A stretch of 64,000 nucleotides of DNA. Origin: Verrucosispora sp. WMMD573 (lineage in GTDB: Bacteria > Actinomycetota > Actinomycetes > Mycobacteriales > Micromonosporaceae). The notes beneath the pieces were generated by a model that saw nothing but the letters and a program-made list of their open reading frames with translations, searched no databases and was not told where the DNA came from. Location: the NCBI RefSeq assembly GCF_027497175.1, contig NZ_CP114901.1, positions 744,001 to 808,000 of the forward strand, given 5' to 3'. Below are positions 19,268 through 27,239 of this stretch, piece after piece. Positions within the stretch are counted from its first letter, which is position 1. Every line of letters begins with the position of its first letter. Made by a program: the position numbers and the translations under genes.

Positions 19268-19774
19268 TCAGTCTCGGTACCAGGTCCGTGGGTCGGGCGG
19301 AGGCGGCGCGTTCCGGTACTTCGCCACCCGCACCTCCCACTGACTGCGGCGCCGCCGCGCCTCCCGATCTGGCCTGGAACGGTGGTAGGTCTCCGGCGGT
19401 CGGGCCAGCCCGTAGATGTCCGCCCACCATTCGCCCGGTTCCGGATCGAGAATGGTGTTCAGGTGGGCGGGGTAGCGACGATCCGCGCCGTCCCGCGTGT
19501 CGTCCCAGACCTCCATCGGCAGCACGACCCGCCCCTCCTGGTCGACGGCCACGAGGTAGAGCCCGGCCGCGCCCAGCAGCCGCTCCAGCACGGCCAGGCT
19601 CGGCGTCAGGCTGCCCGCCTCGACCCGCGCGACGGTCGACGGGGCGACCTTGGCGAACCGGGCCATCCGCAGCTGACTGAGCCCGACGATCCGACGCGCA
19701 CGTCGCACCAGACCGGCGATGGGAAAGGGGCCGACGGTCGGGCCGAGGTCTGGCGGCTCAAAGACGGTGGACAT
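19268..19774 (-). CDS. XRE-family transcriptional regulator
   Basis: A 168-residue protein with a Cro/C1-type HTH at about 20-75 (GLVRRARRIVGLSQLRMARFAKVAPSTVARVEAGSL... pattern), followed by a hydrophobic turn LGAAGLYLVAVD and a C-terminal region rich in Arg, Trp and Pro. The C-terminal part looks like a small sensing or partner-binding region but matches nothing I recognise. It is convergent with the GNAT gene (20-bp gap) and lies downstream of the hem operon beyond repeat family B. Confidence 0.87.
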   Translation of the reverse strand: MSTVFEPPDLGPTVGPFPIAGLVRRARRIVGLSQLRMARFAKVAPSTVARVEAGSLTPSLAVLERLLGAAGLYLVAVDQEGRVVLPMEVWDDTRDGADRRYPAHLNTILDPEPGEWWADIYGLARPPETYHRSRPDREARRRRSQWEVRVAKYRNAPPPPDPRTWYRD

Positions 19775-19959
19775 GCCCCCGACCGTGCCGCTACACGAAC
19801 CAGACCCGCAACCCCTGTGGAAAAACCTGTGGACAATCCGCCCCGCTGGCCCGGCCCTCGCAGGTTGGCACAGTCGGGTGACCCGCTACCGTGAGCGACA
19901 GTCACGCTGCGCGATGAAGGCATCCTCATGCTCCGCCCTTCCGACAACACCTCCGGCGC

Positions 19960-20084
19960 CCTTTGCTCTGCTTCAACCCACGCAACCGTCTCTGACCAGC
20001 AGTCAAGCGAAGCCGATACCTCAATGCACCCCCCGCCGACAATCACCCTCCGCAAGCTGTGCGTGGGTTGAAGCAGAGCAAAGG
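19960..20084. repeat. Inverted-repeat element, family B copy 1
   Basis: A 125-bp element with perfectly complementary 25-nt arms (19960-19984 and 20060-20084) around a 75-nt centre. The outer 14 bp are CCTTTGCTCTGCTT and its complement, identical to copy 2 at 48050; the inner arm CAACCCACGCA differs from copy 2. It lies past the hemB stop and upstream of the XRE gene. The rest of this 485-bp gap contains only the short heptamer repeats at 20194. Confidence 0.88.
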
Positions 20085-20193
20085 AGTGTGGGGGCATTGG
20101 TGGGGGGCGGAGGGAAACTACTCATAGTGACAGCGATGAGCCGATTCGCCGGCCACACCAGTGCTTACGGGGTGGGTGGCCTGGCCGCCGCAA

Positions 20194-20236
20194 CAGCCGT
20201 GAGCCGTGAGCCGTCAGCCGTCCAGCTGTCAGCCGT
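20194..20236 (+). repeat. Imperfect heptamer repeats (C/G)AGCCGT
   Basis: Five copies of CAGCCGT or GAGCCGT occur between 20194 and 20236, four of them back to back. They lie 24 bp past the hemB stop. No function is evident; this looks like a slippage-prone microsatellite. Confidence 0.6.
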
Positions 20237-20259
20237 GCTGCGGGGATAGTCGAGCTGGG

Positions 20260-21243
20260 TCAGTAGCGCTGGCGGAGCAGTTGGGCGGCCTCGACGGCCC
20301 AGTAGGTGAGGATGATCTGGGCACCGGCGCGGCGAATCGAGGTGAGGGTCTCCAGCATCACCCGCTCCCGATCGATCCAGCCGTTCGCGGCAGCCGCCTC
20401 GACAGTCGCGTACTCGCCGGAAACCTGGTAGGCCGCCACGGGGACATCTACGGCGGCGCGGACCGCCGACACCACGTCGAGGTACGGCAGCGCCGGCTTG
20501 ACCATCACCATGTCGGCGCCCTCGGCGACATCCAGTTCGACCTCGCGCAGCGACTCGCGCAGGTTGGCCGGATCCTGCTGGTAGGCCCGTCGATCCCCGT
20601 CCAGCGCCGACTCCACCGCGTCGCGGAAGGGGCCGAAGAAGGCCGAGGCGTACTTCACGGCGTACGCGAGCACTGCCACGTCGGTGTGACCGGCCGCGTC
20701 GAGTGCCCGGCGTACCACCCCGACCTGGCCGTCCATCATCCCGGACGGGCCGACCACCCCGACCCCGGCGGCGGCCTGGGCCACCGCCATCTCGGCGTAC
20801 GCGGCGAGGGTGGCGTCGTTGTCCACCTCACCGGCCGGGGTGAGCACCCCGCAGTGCCCGTGCGAGGTGAACTCGTCCAGGCAGAGGTCACTCATCACCA
20901 CGGTGGCGTCGCCCACCTCGGCCACCACGTCACGGATCGCGACGTTGAGGATGCCGTTCGGGTCGATGCCGCCGGAGCCGCACTCGTCGCGCGACGCCGG
21001 CACGCCGAAGAGCATGATGCCGCCGACGCCGGCCTGCACCGCCTCCACCGCCGCCTTGCGCAGCGAGTCGCGGGAGTGCTGGAGCACGCCCGGCAGCGAG
21101 GCGATGGCGCGCGGCTCGGTCAGCCCCTCCTTGACGAACATCGGCACGACCAGCTCGGCCGGGTCGACGCGGGTCTCGGCGACCAGCCGACGCATCGCCG
21201 AGGTTCGGCGCAGCCGACGGGGCCGGATCTCTGGGTACGGCAC
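20260..21243 (-). CDS. hemB: Delta-aminolevulinic acid dehydratase (porphobilinogen synthase)
   Basis: A 327-residue enzyme that condenses two 5-aminolevulinate molecules to porphobilinogen in haem synthesis. The two active-site lysines are in YAVKYASAF and [12 protein letters not shown]. The metal loop reads [14 protein letters not shown], with Cys at the first and third positions but Asp at the middle one, intermediate between the zinc (CxC) and magnesium (Asp) types. The GTG at 21243 has GGGAGGG upstream. It is the last gene of the rex-hem run, 39 bp after hemD. Confidence 0.97.
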   Translation of the reverse strand: MPYPEIRPRRLRRTSAMRRLVAETRVDPAELVVPMFVKEGLTEPRAIASLPGVLQHSRDSLRKAAVEAVQAGVGGIMLFGVPASRDECGSGGIDPNGILNVAIRDVVAEVGDATVVMSDLCLDEFTSHGHCGVLTPAGEVDNDATLAAYAEMAVAQAAAGVGVVGPSGMMDGQVGVVRRALDAAGHTDVAVLAYAVKYASAFFGPFRDAVESALDGDRRAYQQDPANLRESLREVELDVAEGADMVMVKPALPYLDVVSAVRAAVDVPVAAYQVSGEYATVEAAAANGWIDRERVMLETLTSIRRAGAQIILTYWAVEAAQLLRQRY

Positions 21244-21282
21244 GAACCCTCCCTGACGACAACCAGCCGGAGCCGGCGGCGG

Positions 21283-22863
21283 CTACCGGAACCTCAGCGC
21301 GGTCGGCCCCTGCACCTTCGAACCACGGCGCTGCTTCGCCGGCATCGCGGCGAGCTTCTCCCGCAGCTCGACGGCGTAGCCGGCGAGCGCCTCCACCAGA
21401 TCGGGCACCGACGCGTGCGGGGGCTGGACGTCAACCCGCAGGCCGAACTCCGTCGCGGTCTCCGCCGTCTTGGGCCCGATGACAGCAACAACGGTACGCG
21501 TGTGCGGCTTGCCGGCGATGCCGACCAGGTTCCGGACTGTGGAGGACGAGGTGAACAGCACCGCGTCGAACCCACCCGACTTGATCGCGTCCCGGATCTC
21601 GGCCGGCGGCGGAGCGGCCCGCACCGTCCGGTACGCGGTCACGTCGTCGACCTCCCAACCGCGCTCGGTGAGCCCGGCGGCGAGCGTCTCGGTGGCGATG
21701 TCGGCACGCGGCAGCAACACCCGACCGACCGGGTCGAGCACCTCGTCGTGCGGCGAGAACTCGGCCAGCAGCCCGTCTGAGGACTGCTCACCGGAGGGGA
21801 TCAGCTCCGGCTGGATGCCGAAGGCCCGGACGGCGTCGGCGGTGGCGTCGCCGATACAGGCGATCTTGACGCCGCCGAAGTGCCGGGCGTCCAGGCCGTG
21901 CTCGGCGAACTTCTCCCAGACCGCCCGCACCGCGTTGACCGACGTGAAGATCACCCAGGCGTACCTGCCGTCGACCAGGCCCTTGACCGCCCGCTCCATC
22001 TGGGCGGGGGTACGCGGTGGCTCGACCGCGATGGTCGGCACCTCACAGGGAATCGCCCCGTACGCCCGCAGCCGGGCACTCATCGCACCGGCCTGCTCCT
22101 TGGTGCGCGGCACCAGCACCTTCCAGCCGTACAGCGGGCGGTTCTCCCACCAGCTGAGCTTGTCCCGCTGGCCCACACCGTCACCGACGGTCAGCACCAC
22201 CCGGCCGGTGAAGCCGAGTGCCGCCGCGACGAAGGAGTCCACTGTCGACGTGGTGGTGTACTGCGTCTCACCGGTACCGTCCCCGGTCACCCCGACGTCG
22301 GTGCCACCGTCCACGCCGGCGGCAAGCAACCCGTCACGGATCGCGGCCAGGTCACCCGCATCGACGGCCAGCGCCAGCGAACCGCGCTGCACGGCCGCGG
22401 CCAGCGCGTCGAAGTCCAGGGCACTGACGTCCTCGACGTCGGCGGCGGTGCGTACGCCCGGCAGCGGCACGCCCGCGTAGGTGGCCACCCCCTCGGCCTG
22501 GCCGACTCCGGGAACCACCTCGAAGTGCGCGGCGGTACGCGCCACCGCCTGCACCTCCTTGACCACCGAGTCGTGGCCGAACGGGTCGCCGGCCACCAGG
22601 TGCACCGCGTTCTGCCCGGAGCGGGCCGCCGAGATGAGGATCTTGGCCACATCGCCCGGCGCGCCCTCGGCCGGGGTGAACTGGGCGTCGGAGCTGGCCT
22701 CGGCCCGGACGACGTCGAGCAGCGACTCGGGGACTCCCCGGTCGTACACCACCTGGTCGGCGTCGACCAGGGCGTCGTGCGCCCGGCGGGTCAGCAGGCC
22801 CGGGTCGCCGGGTCCTGCCCCGACGAACGCGATACGGCCTACGGGCTTACGGGTGCGGGTCAT
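21283..22863 (-). CDS. hemD: Uroporphyrinogen-III synthase fused to a CobA-like domain
   Basis: A 526-residue fusion. The N-terminal 245 residues resemble uroporphyrinogen-III C-methyltransferase (CobA): FVGAGPGDPGLLTRRA and VVYDRGVP are present. The second motif, however, reads HLVAGDPFGHDSVV where active enzymes have RLKGGDPFVFGRG, and VPGV is followed by GQAEG. The C-terminal 260 residues are HemD (VFTSVNAVRAVWE, ACIGDATADAVR, AVLFTSSSTVRNL, VAVIGPKTAETA), which closes and inverts ring D. The methyltransferase half may be inactive or altered. It overlaps hemC by 4 bp; GGGAG precedes the ATG. Confidence 0.93.
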   Translation of the reverse strand: MTRTRKPVGRIAFVGAGPGDPGLLTRRAHDALVDADQVVYDRGVPESLLDVVRAEASSDAQFTPAEGAPGDVAKILISAARSGQNAVHLVAGDPFGHDSVVKEVQAVARTAAHFEVVPGVGQAEGVATYAGVPLPGVRTAADVEDVSALDFDALAAAVQRGSLALAVDAGDLAAIRDGLLAAGVDGGTDVGVTGDGTGETQYTTTSTVDSFVAAALGFTGRVVLTVGDGVGQRDKLSWWENRPLYGWKVLVPRTKEQAGAMSARLRAYGAIPCEVPTIAVEPPRTPAQMERAVKGLVDGRYAWVIFTSVNAVRAVWEKFAEHGLDARHFGGVKIACIGDATADAVRAFGIQPELIPSGEQSSDGLLAEFSPHDEVLDPVGRVLLPRADIATETLAAGLTERGWEVDDVTAYRTVRAAPPPAEIRDAIKSGGFDAVLFTSSSTVRNLVGIAGKPHTRTVVAVIGPKTAETATEFGLRVDVQPPHASVPDLVEALAGYAVELREKLAAMPAKQRRGSKVQGPTALRFR

Positions 22864-23831
22864 TCTGTGCTCCCAAATTGCTGGGTCCCCGGGCCGTCGT
22901 GTCCTTGCGGGCCGAGGATCGAGTCGGCGCCGAGGTCGAGGAGTTCGGCGGCGAGTGCCTTACCGATCTCCGCCGCGTCGGCGGGCGTACCGGTGCGGGA
23001 CAGCCGGACCTCGTGGATACCGTCCGGGCTGATCACCGCTCCGCGCAGGTAGATCTCATCGCCGTTCTCGCCTTCGGCGAGTTCGGCGTAGGCGGCGACC
23101 GGAGCGGAGCATCCGGCCTCCAGGGTGGCCAGCATCGCCCGTTCCGCGGTGACCGCGGCGCGGGACGGCGCATGGTCGAGCAGGGCGAGCAGTTCGACCA
23201 GATCCGGGTCGTCGACCCGGCACTCGACCGCCAGGGCACCCTGAGCGGGTGCCGGCAGCATCAGCATCGGGTCGAGCGTCTCGGTGATGACGTCGCTCCG
23301 GTCGATGCGGGCCAGGCCCGCTCGGGCCAGGACGACGGCGTCCAGGTCGGCCTCCGGTCCCAGCACCCGGGCGAGCCGGGTGTCGATGTTGCCCCGGATC
23401 GGGGTGACCGACAGCGGCATGCCCAGCGCGTGCAGCTGGGCGATCCGGCGCAACGCGCCGGTGCCGACGATCGCGCCGGGAGGAAGTTCGGCGAGCGTCC
23501 TGCCGTCGCGGGCGATCAGCGCGTCGCGCGGATCCTGTCGTGGCGGCACCGCGGCGATGTGCAGCCCCGCCGCGGTTGCGATGGGCAGGTCCTTGTACGA
23601 GTGCACCGCGAAGTCGATCGTGCCGGCGACCAGCGCGTCACGCAGCGCGGAGACGAAGACGCCGACCCCGAGCCGATGCACCGGCGCGCTGGACCGGTCA
23701 CCGGCGGTGACCACCTCGACCAGTTCGACGGGGCGTCCGGTACGGGCCGTCAGTGCCTCGGCGACGTGGCCCGACTGGGCCATCGCCAGCTTGCTGCCCC
23801 GGGTACCGAGGCGCAGCGGGGCGTCGTTCAT
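22860..23831 (-). CDS. hemC: Hydroxymethylbilane synthase (porphobilinogen deaminase)
   Basis: A 323-residue enzyme that links four porphobilinogens into hydroxymethylbilane. The family signature GCSAPVAAY carries the Cys that binds the dipyrromethane cofactor. Substrate-binding arginines are in LGTRGSKLA, FAVHSYKDLP and TPIRGNIDTRL, and the catalytic Asp is in the SYKD region. The start overlaps the hemA stop by 4 bp and has GGAGG upstream, so translation is coupled. Confidence 0.97.
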   Translation of the reverse strand: MNDAPLRLGTRGSKLAMAQSGHVAEALTARTGRPVELVEVVTAGDRSSAPVHRLGVGVFVSALRDALVAGTIDFAVHSYKDLPIATAAGLHIAAVPPRQDPRDALIARDGRTLAELPPGAIVGTGALRRIAQLHALGMPLSVTPIRGNIDTRLARVLGPEADLDAVVLARAGLARIDRSDVITETLDPMLMLPAPAQGALAVECRVDDPDLVELLALLDHAPSRAAVTAERAMLATLEAGCSAPVAAYAELAEGENGDEIYLRGAVISPDGIHEVRLSRTGTPADAAEIGKALAAELLDLGADSILGPQGHDGPGTQQFGSTE

Positions 23832-25156
23832 CGCTCGCCTCCGGTGGGTGGGGTGATGTCGGGCACGGTGTCCACCGGCGAGGTCTGCGGGACCTGGAGA
23901 TCGAACAGTTCCCGCAGCAGCGCCGTGTACTGGTCACCGCCGGGTTCGGCGGCGAGCTGACGGACCCGGACGGTCGGCTGGTGCAGCAGCCGCTGGACCA
24001 CTCGGTGCACGGTACGGGCCACCTCGGCGCGCTGGTCGTCACTGAGGTCGGGACGGCGTTGCGCGAGCCGGCGTAGCTCGGCGGTGACCACGTCGTCGGC
24101 CCGGCCGCGCAGGGCGGCGACGGTCGGGGCGACGTCGGCACCGCGCAGCCAGCTGAGGAAGGACTCGACCTCGCCGGCGACGATCCGCTCGACGGCGGCG
24201 GCGTCCGTGGCGACCGGACCATCGGCGAGCAGCGCCGCCATCCGGTCGATGTCGATCACCTCGACGCCAGGCAGCTCGGCGACGCCGGGACCGACGTCTC
24301 GCGGTACCGCGAGGTCGAGCAGGACCAGCGGGCCACGCCCGGGGTCGCGACCGGCCGCCGCGGCAGCCACCACCTCGCGGGTGAGGACCGGCTCGGTAGC
24401 GGCGGTGGCGGCCACCACGATGTCCACCGTGGCGAGGGTTTCGGCCAACTCGGCCATCGGGCGCGCACCGGCACCGTACGACTCGGCCAGCCGGACGGCG
24501 CGGTCGGTGCTGCGGTTCGCCACGGTCAGCGGCCCGGCACCGAGCCGGGACAGCGTCGCCACGCCCAGCGAGCCCATCGCACCGGCACCGACGATCAGCG
24601 CGGGACGGCCGGTGAGGTCGTCGTCGAGGTGGCCGGCGGCGAGCCCCAGCGCGGCGGTGACCACACTCTGGCCGGCGCGGTCGATACCGGTCTCCGAGTG
24701 GGCGCGCTTGCCGACCCGCAGCGCCTGCTGCATCAGCTCGTGCAGCAGCCGCCCGGCGGTGTCGGCCGCGCTGGCCCAGTGGTAGGCGTCCCGGAGCTGC
24801 CCGAGAATCTGCGCCTCGCCGATCACCATCGAGTCCAGGCCGGCGGCGACCCGGAAGACGTGATCCACAGCAGCCGAGTCGAAGTGCACGTAAAGGTGGT
24901 TGGCCAGCGCGGCCGGCTGGCATCCCGCCTGCTCGGCGAGGACGGCACAGATGTCGCCGAGCCCGCCGTGGAAGCCGGACACCGCCGCGTAGACCTCCAC
25001 CCGGTTGCAGGTGGAGACGAGGACGGCCTCGCTGACGTAGGGCTGCGCCACCAGGCGCCCAAGGGTGCGGTCGAGCCCGCTGGGTGACACCGCGAGTCGT
25101 TCCAGGGTGGCGACCGGTGCGGTGCGGTACGACGCGCCCACGACGAGGAGTTTCAC
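23828..25156 (-). CDS. hemA: Glutamyl-tRNA reductase
   Basis: A 442-residue enzyme that reduces glutamyl-tRNA to glutamate-1-semialdehyde, the first committed step of C5 haem synthesis. The catalytic Cys is C50 in STCNRVEVY. GEAQILGQLRDAY, the NADPH fold IVGAGAMGSLG and the C-terminal dimerisation helix follow. The GTG start overlaps the rex stop as GTGA (25153-25156), which fits a Rex-controlled polycistronic unit. Confidence 0.97.
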   Translation of the reverse strand: MKLLVVGASYRTAPVATLERLAVSPSGLDRTLGRLVAQPYVSEAVLVSTCNRVEVYAAVSGFHGGLGDICAVLAEQAGCQPAALANHLYVHFDSAAVDHVFRVAAGLDSMVIGEAQILGQLRDAYHWASAADTAGRLLHELMQQALRVGKRAHSETGIDRAGQSVVTAALGLAAGHLDDDLTGRPALIVGAGAMGSLGVATLSRLGAGPLTVANRSTDRAVRLAESYGAGARPMAELAETLATVDIVVAATAATEPVLTREVVAAAAAGRDPGRGPLVLLDLAVPRDVGPGVAELPGVEVIDIDRMAALLADGPVATDAAAVERIVAGEVESFLSWLRGADVAPTVAALRGRADDVVTAELRRLAQRRPDLSDDQRAEVARTVHRVVQRLLHQPTVRVRQLAAEPGGDQYTALLRELFDLQVPQTSPVDTVPDITPPTGGER

Positions 25157-25923
25157 GTGCCGATCGCCTCCTGGCTCTCGGTGACCGCGAGACCGCCGGG
25201 CAGGGCGGTGAGGGCGGACCCACCGGCGGCGGGAAGCGCGGTCAGGGATGCCTTGCGGTGCTCGTGGAACGACAGGATCTGCAACTCGATGGCCAGGTCG
25301 ACCTTGCGCACGTCGACCCCTTCGGGGACCGAGAGTACGCACGGTGCGAAGTTCAGGATGCTCGTGACGCCGACGGCGACCAATCGATCCGCCACCCGTT
25401 GGGCGGCGGTGGCCGGGGTGGCGATGACACCGATCGCGATTGATTCCTCGGCGGCGACCCGGGGCAGCTCGTCGATGTGCTGCACGACCAGTCCGTTGAT
25501 CTCCTCGCCGACCCGTTCCTGGTCGGCGTCGAAGAGGGCGGCGATCCGGAACCCCCGGCTGGCGAAACCGTCGTAGCCGGCCAGGGCGTGACCGAGGTTA
25601 CCCACTCCGACCAGGGCGACGGCCCGCCGCTGGGTGAGCCCGAGCACGTACTCGATCTGATCGATCAGCAGCCCGACGTCGTAGCCGACGCCCCGGGTGC
25701 CGTACGAGCCGAGTTGGGAGAGGTCCTTGCGGAGCTTGGCCGAGTTCACTCCGGCGGCGTTGGCCAACCCCTCGCTGGACACCGTCTCGTGACCGGTTTC
25801 GGCGAGGTTGTGCAGGGCACGTAGGTATTCGGGGAGCCGGGCCACCGTCGCCTCCGGCAGATCCGGGAGCGCCGGTACGGCACCTGCGCGACCGGGCGCG
25901 CCAGGGTGACGGTGCTGACTCAT
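25153..25923 (-). CDS. rex: Redox-sensing transcriptional repressor Rex
   Basis: A 256-residue repressor that senses NADH/NAD+. It has an N-terminal winged helix (LPEYLRALHNLAETG, SSEGLANAAGVNSAKLRKDLSQLGSYGTRGVGYDV) and a Rossmann domain with GVGNLGHALAGY. The C-terminus has a swapped-helix region plus an Ala/Gly-rich tail. ATG 25923 has GGAG 4 nt upstream. Its own promoter contains a near-perfect Rex site, so autoregulation and redox control of hemACDB are expected. The order rex-hemA-hemC-hemD-hemB matches Streptomyces. Confidence 0.97.
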   Translation of the reverse strand: MSQHRHPGAPGRAGAVPALPDLPEATVARLPEYLRALHNLAETGHETVSSEGLANAAGVNSAKLRKDLSQLGSYGTRGVGYDVGLLIDQIEYVLGLTQRRAVALVGVGNLGHALAGYDGFASRGFRIAALFDADQERVGEEINGLVVQHIDELPRVAAEESIAIGVIATPATAAQRVADRLVAVGVTSILNFAPCVLSVPEGVDVRKVDLAIELQILSFHEHRKASLTALPAAGGSALTALPGGLAVTESQEAIGT

Positions 25924-26031
25924 GAGACTCCGTGCGGTGCGATCCTCGACCAACTCCACCGGCCGGCCGTTTCGGGACTCCCGCTGGCGACCGATGTTGC
26001 CGGCTGTGCTAGCAGGGCGCGTCGGAATTAC

Positions 26032-26060
26032 AGAGTAGGCGCTTGTGAAGACGTGCACAA
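26032..26060 (-). promoter_or_regulatory. rex-hem promoter with Rex operator (ROP)
   Basis: The 18-bp site 26043-26060 reads TTGTGAAGACGTGCACAA and matches the TTGTGAA-N4-TTCACAA Rex operator with one mismatch. On the minus strand TTGTGC (26055-26060), a 17-bp spacer and TACTCT (26032-26037) form a promoter, so the operator covers the -35 and spacer. Rex bound at low NADH would block polymerase. The leader to the rex start is about 100 nt. Confidence 0.85.
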
Positions 26061-26211
26061 ATCGCGATCTTGCTGGCACGGCCCGCGCACCCACCGGCCC
26101 CTCCATCCCACAAGATCGATCACCACCTCACCATCGGCACCCGCGCGATTATCGCTCAATCCCGACTTCTCTGACCAATCACACGCAGCCCCTGGCTCCC
26201 ATTCCAAATGG

Positions 26212-26270
26212 CCGATCATGAAGTTATCGCCCCGACACGCCGATTTGGCGGGCTACAACTTCATGATCAG
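26212..26270. repeat. Inverted-repeat element, family A copy 2
   Basis: A 59-bp dyad with 12-bp perfect core arms, GATCATGAAGTT (26214-26225) and its complement (26257-26268), extended by partial pairing inward. It belongs to the GAAG subgroup, like copy 3 at 60.1 kb. The right arm overlaps the stop codon of the HAD phosphatase gene. With the Rex promoter, it is the only structured feature in the 343-bp gap between rex and that gene. Confidence 0.8.
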
Positions 26271-26929
26271 CGCGATTTGGCGGTGGGGTCGGTGGCGAGG
26301 GTCACGGCCTCGGTGAGGGTGTCGGCGACGGGATGGCCGGAGGCGAGCAGTCGGGCCCGGTCGGTGAATCCACCGGTGTAGAGGACGGCGCGGCCACCGA
26401 CGGAGCGGGCCGCGTCGGCGTCGTCCAGCGAGTCGCCGATCAGCACCACCGACCGGCCGTCGACGCCCAACGCGTCCAGATGCCGTGCCAGCGACTCTGC
26501 CTTACGGTCACCACCCACCTGCGCCCGCAGCCCGTCAACCCGGGCGAACCGCCTGGTCAGGCCGTACGTCTCGACGGTGGGCACCAACTCGTCGTGGAAC
26601 CACATCGACAGCAGGGACTGACTGCCCGGCCAGGCCGCCATCGCCTCCACGGCGTCGTGCGCCAGCTCACAGGTGGTCAGACCCAACCGGTACGCGTCGT
26701 GGAAGATCTTGTCCAGCCGGCCGAAGGCGTCGTCGTCCACCGCGCGACCCAGCACCTCCGCGTAGTAGTCGGCGATCGGCCGGCGGAACCGGACCCGGTG
26801 CTCGTCGGGGGTGACGCTCGGCCCGCCCTCGCTGGCGAACACCGCGTTGGTGCAGGCCACCACGAGGCTGAGATCGTTGAGCAGGGTGCCGTTCCAGTCC
26901 CACACCAGATGAGGGCTCGCAGGGGTCAT
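26267..26929 (-). CDS. HAD-superfamily phosphatase (Gph-like)
   Basis: A 220-residue HAD hydrolase. Motif I is VWDWNGTLLND, where the second catalytic Asp of DxD is N but the general DxNGT form is common in some subfamilies. Motif II is in the SLLSMW region, motif III is GGDRKAESLARHL and motif IV is VVLIGDSLDDADAA. Phosphoglycolate- or nucleotide-type phosphatase activity is likely, but the substrate is unknown. The ATG lies 6 nt after TAGGGT without a ribosome site, so it is probably leaderless. Confidence 0.85.
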   Translation of the reverse strand: MTPASPHLVWDWNGTLLNDLSLVVACTNAVFASEGGPSVTPDEHRVRFRRPIADYYAEVLGRAVDDDAFGRLDKIFHDAYRLGLTTCELAHDAVEAMAAWPGSQSLLSMWFHDELVPTVETYGLTRRFARVDGLRAQVGGDRKAESLARHLDALGVDGRSVVLIGDSLDDADAARSVGGRAVLYTGGFTDRARLLASGHPVADTLTEAVTLATDPTAKSR

Positions 26930-26946
26930 CGCCGCACCCTATCCGG

Positions 26947-26986
26947 CCGCGGGATGGCGCGAGGATCCGCGGGATGGCGCGAGGAT
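26947..26986 (-). repeat. Perfect 20-bp tandem duplication
   Basis: CCGCGGGATGGCGCGAGGAT occurs twice back to back (26947-26966 and 26967-26986). It lies in the 58-bp gap between the glutaredoxin-like gene stop and the HAD phosphatase promoter. It looks like a recent slippage duplication; the HAD gene's upstream region includes it. Confidence 0.85.
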
Positions 26987-26987
26987 C

Positions 26988-27239
26988 TCAGAGCTGCGGA
27001 GTGGTCAGGTCGCGCAGCAGCCGCTCCTCCTCGACCCGCCAGTAGCCGTGCTCCCTGCCGTCGAGCAGCACCACCGGCAGCCGGTCGCCGTACTCACGTT
27101 CCAGCTCCACGTCACCGCTGACGTCCCGTTCGGTCCACCGGTCGCCGGTGACCGCGACCACCCGGTCGAGCGCCGCCTTGGCGTCCTCGCAGAGGTGACA
27201 GCCGGGACGGGTGATCAGCGTCAGGCGGGGTTCACGCAT
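26988..27239 (-). CDS. Glutaredoxin-like thiol-disulfide protein
   Basis: An 83-residue thioredoxin-fold protein with the redox motif CHLC (TRPGCHLCEDAKAALD), a cis-Pro in LPVVLLDG and the DUF836 layout. The equivalent position in M. tuberculosis (Rv0508, near the hem genes) also has a glutaredoxin-like protein, by recalled gene order. The ATG has GGAGGAG upstream, located inside the end of the acyl-CoA synthetase gene, which it overlaps by 8 bp, so expression is coupled. Confidence 0.9.
   Translation of the reverse strand: MREPRLTLITRPGCHLCEDAKAALDRVVAVTGDRWTERDVSGDVELEREYGDRLPVVLLDGREHGYWRVEEERLLRDLTTPQL

Noticed and set aside
20194..20236. Heptamer repeats as an iteron origin or regulator array
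   Set aside because: Only five imperfect copies with no origin-like context; more likely a simple repeat.
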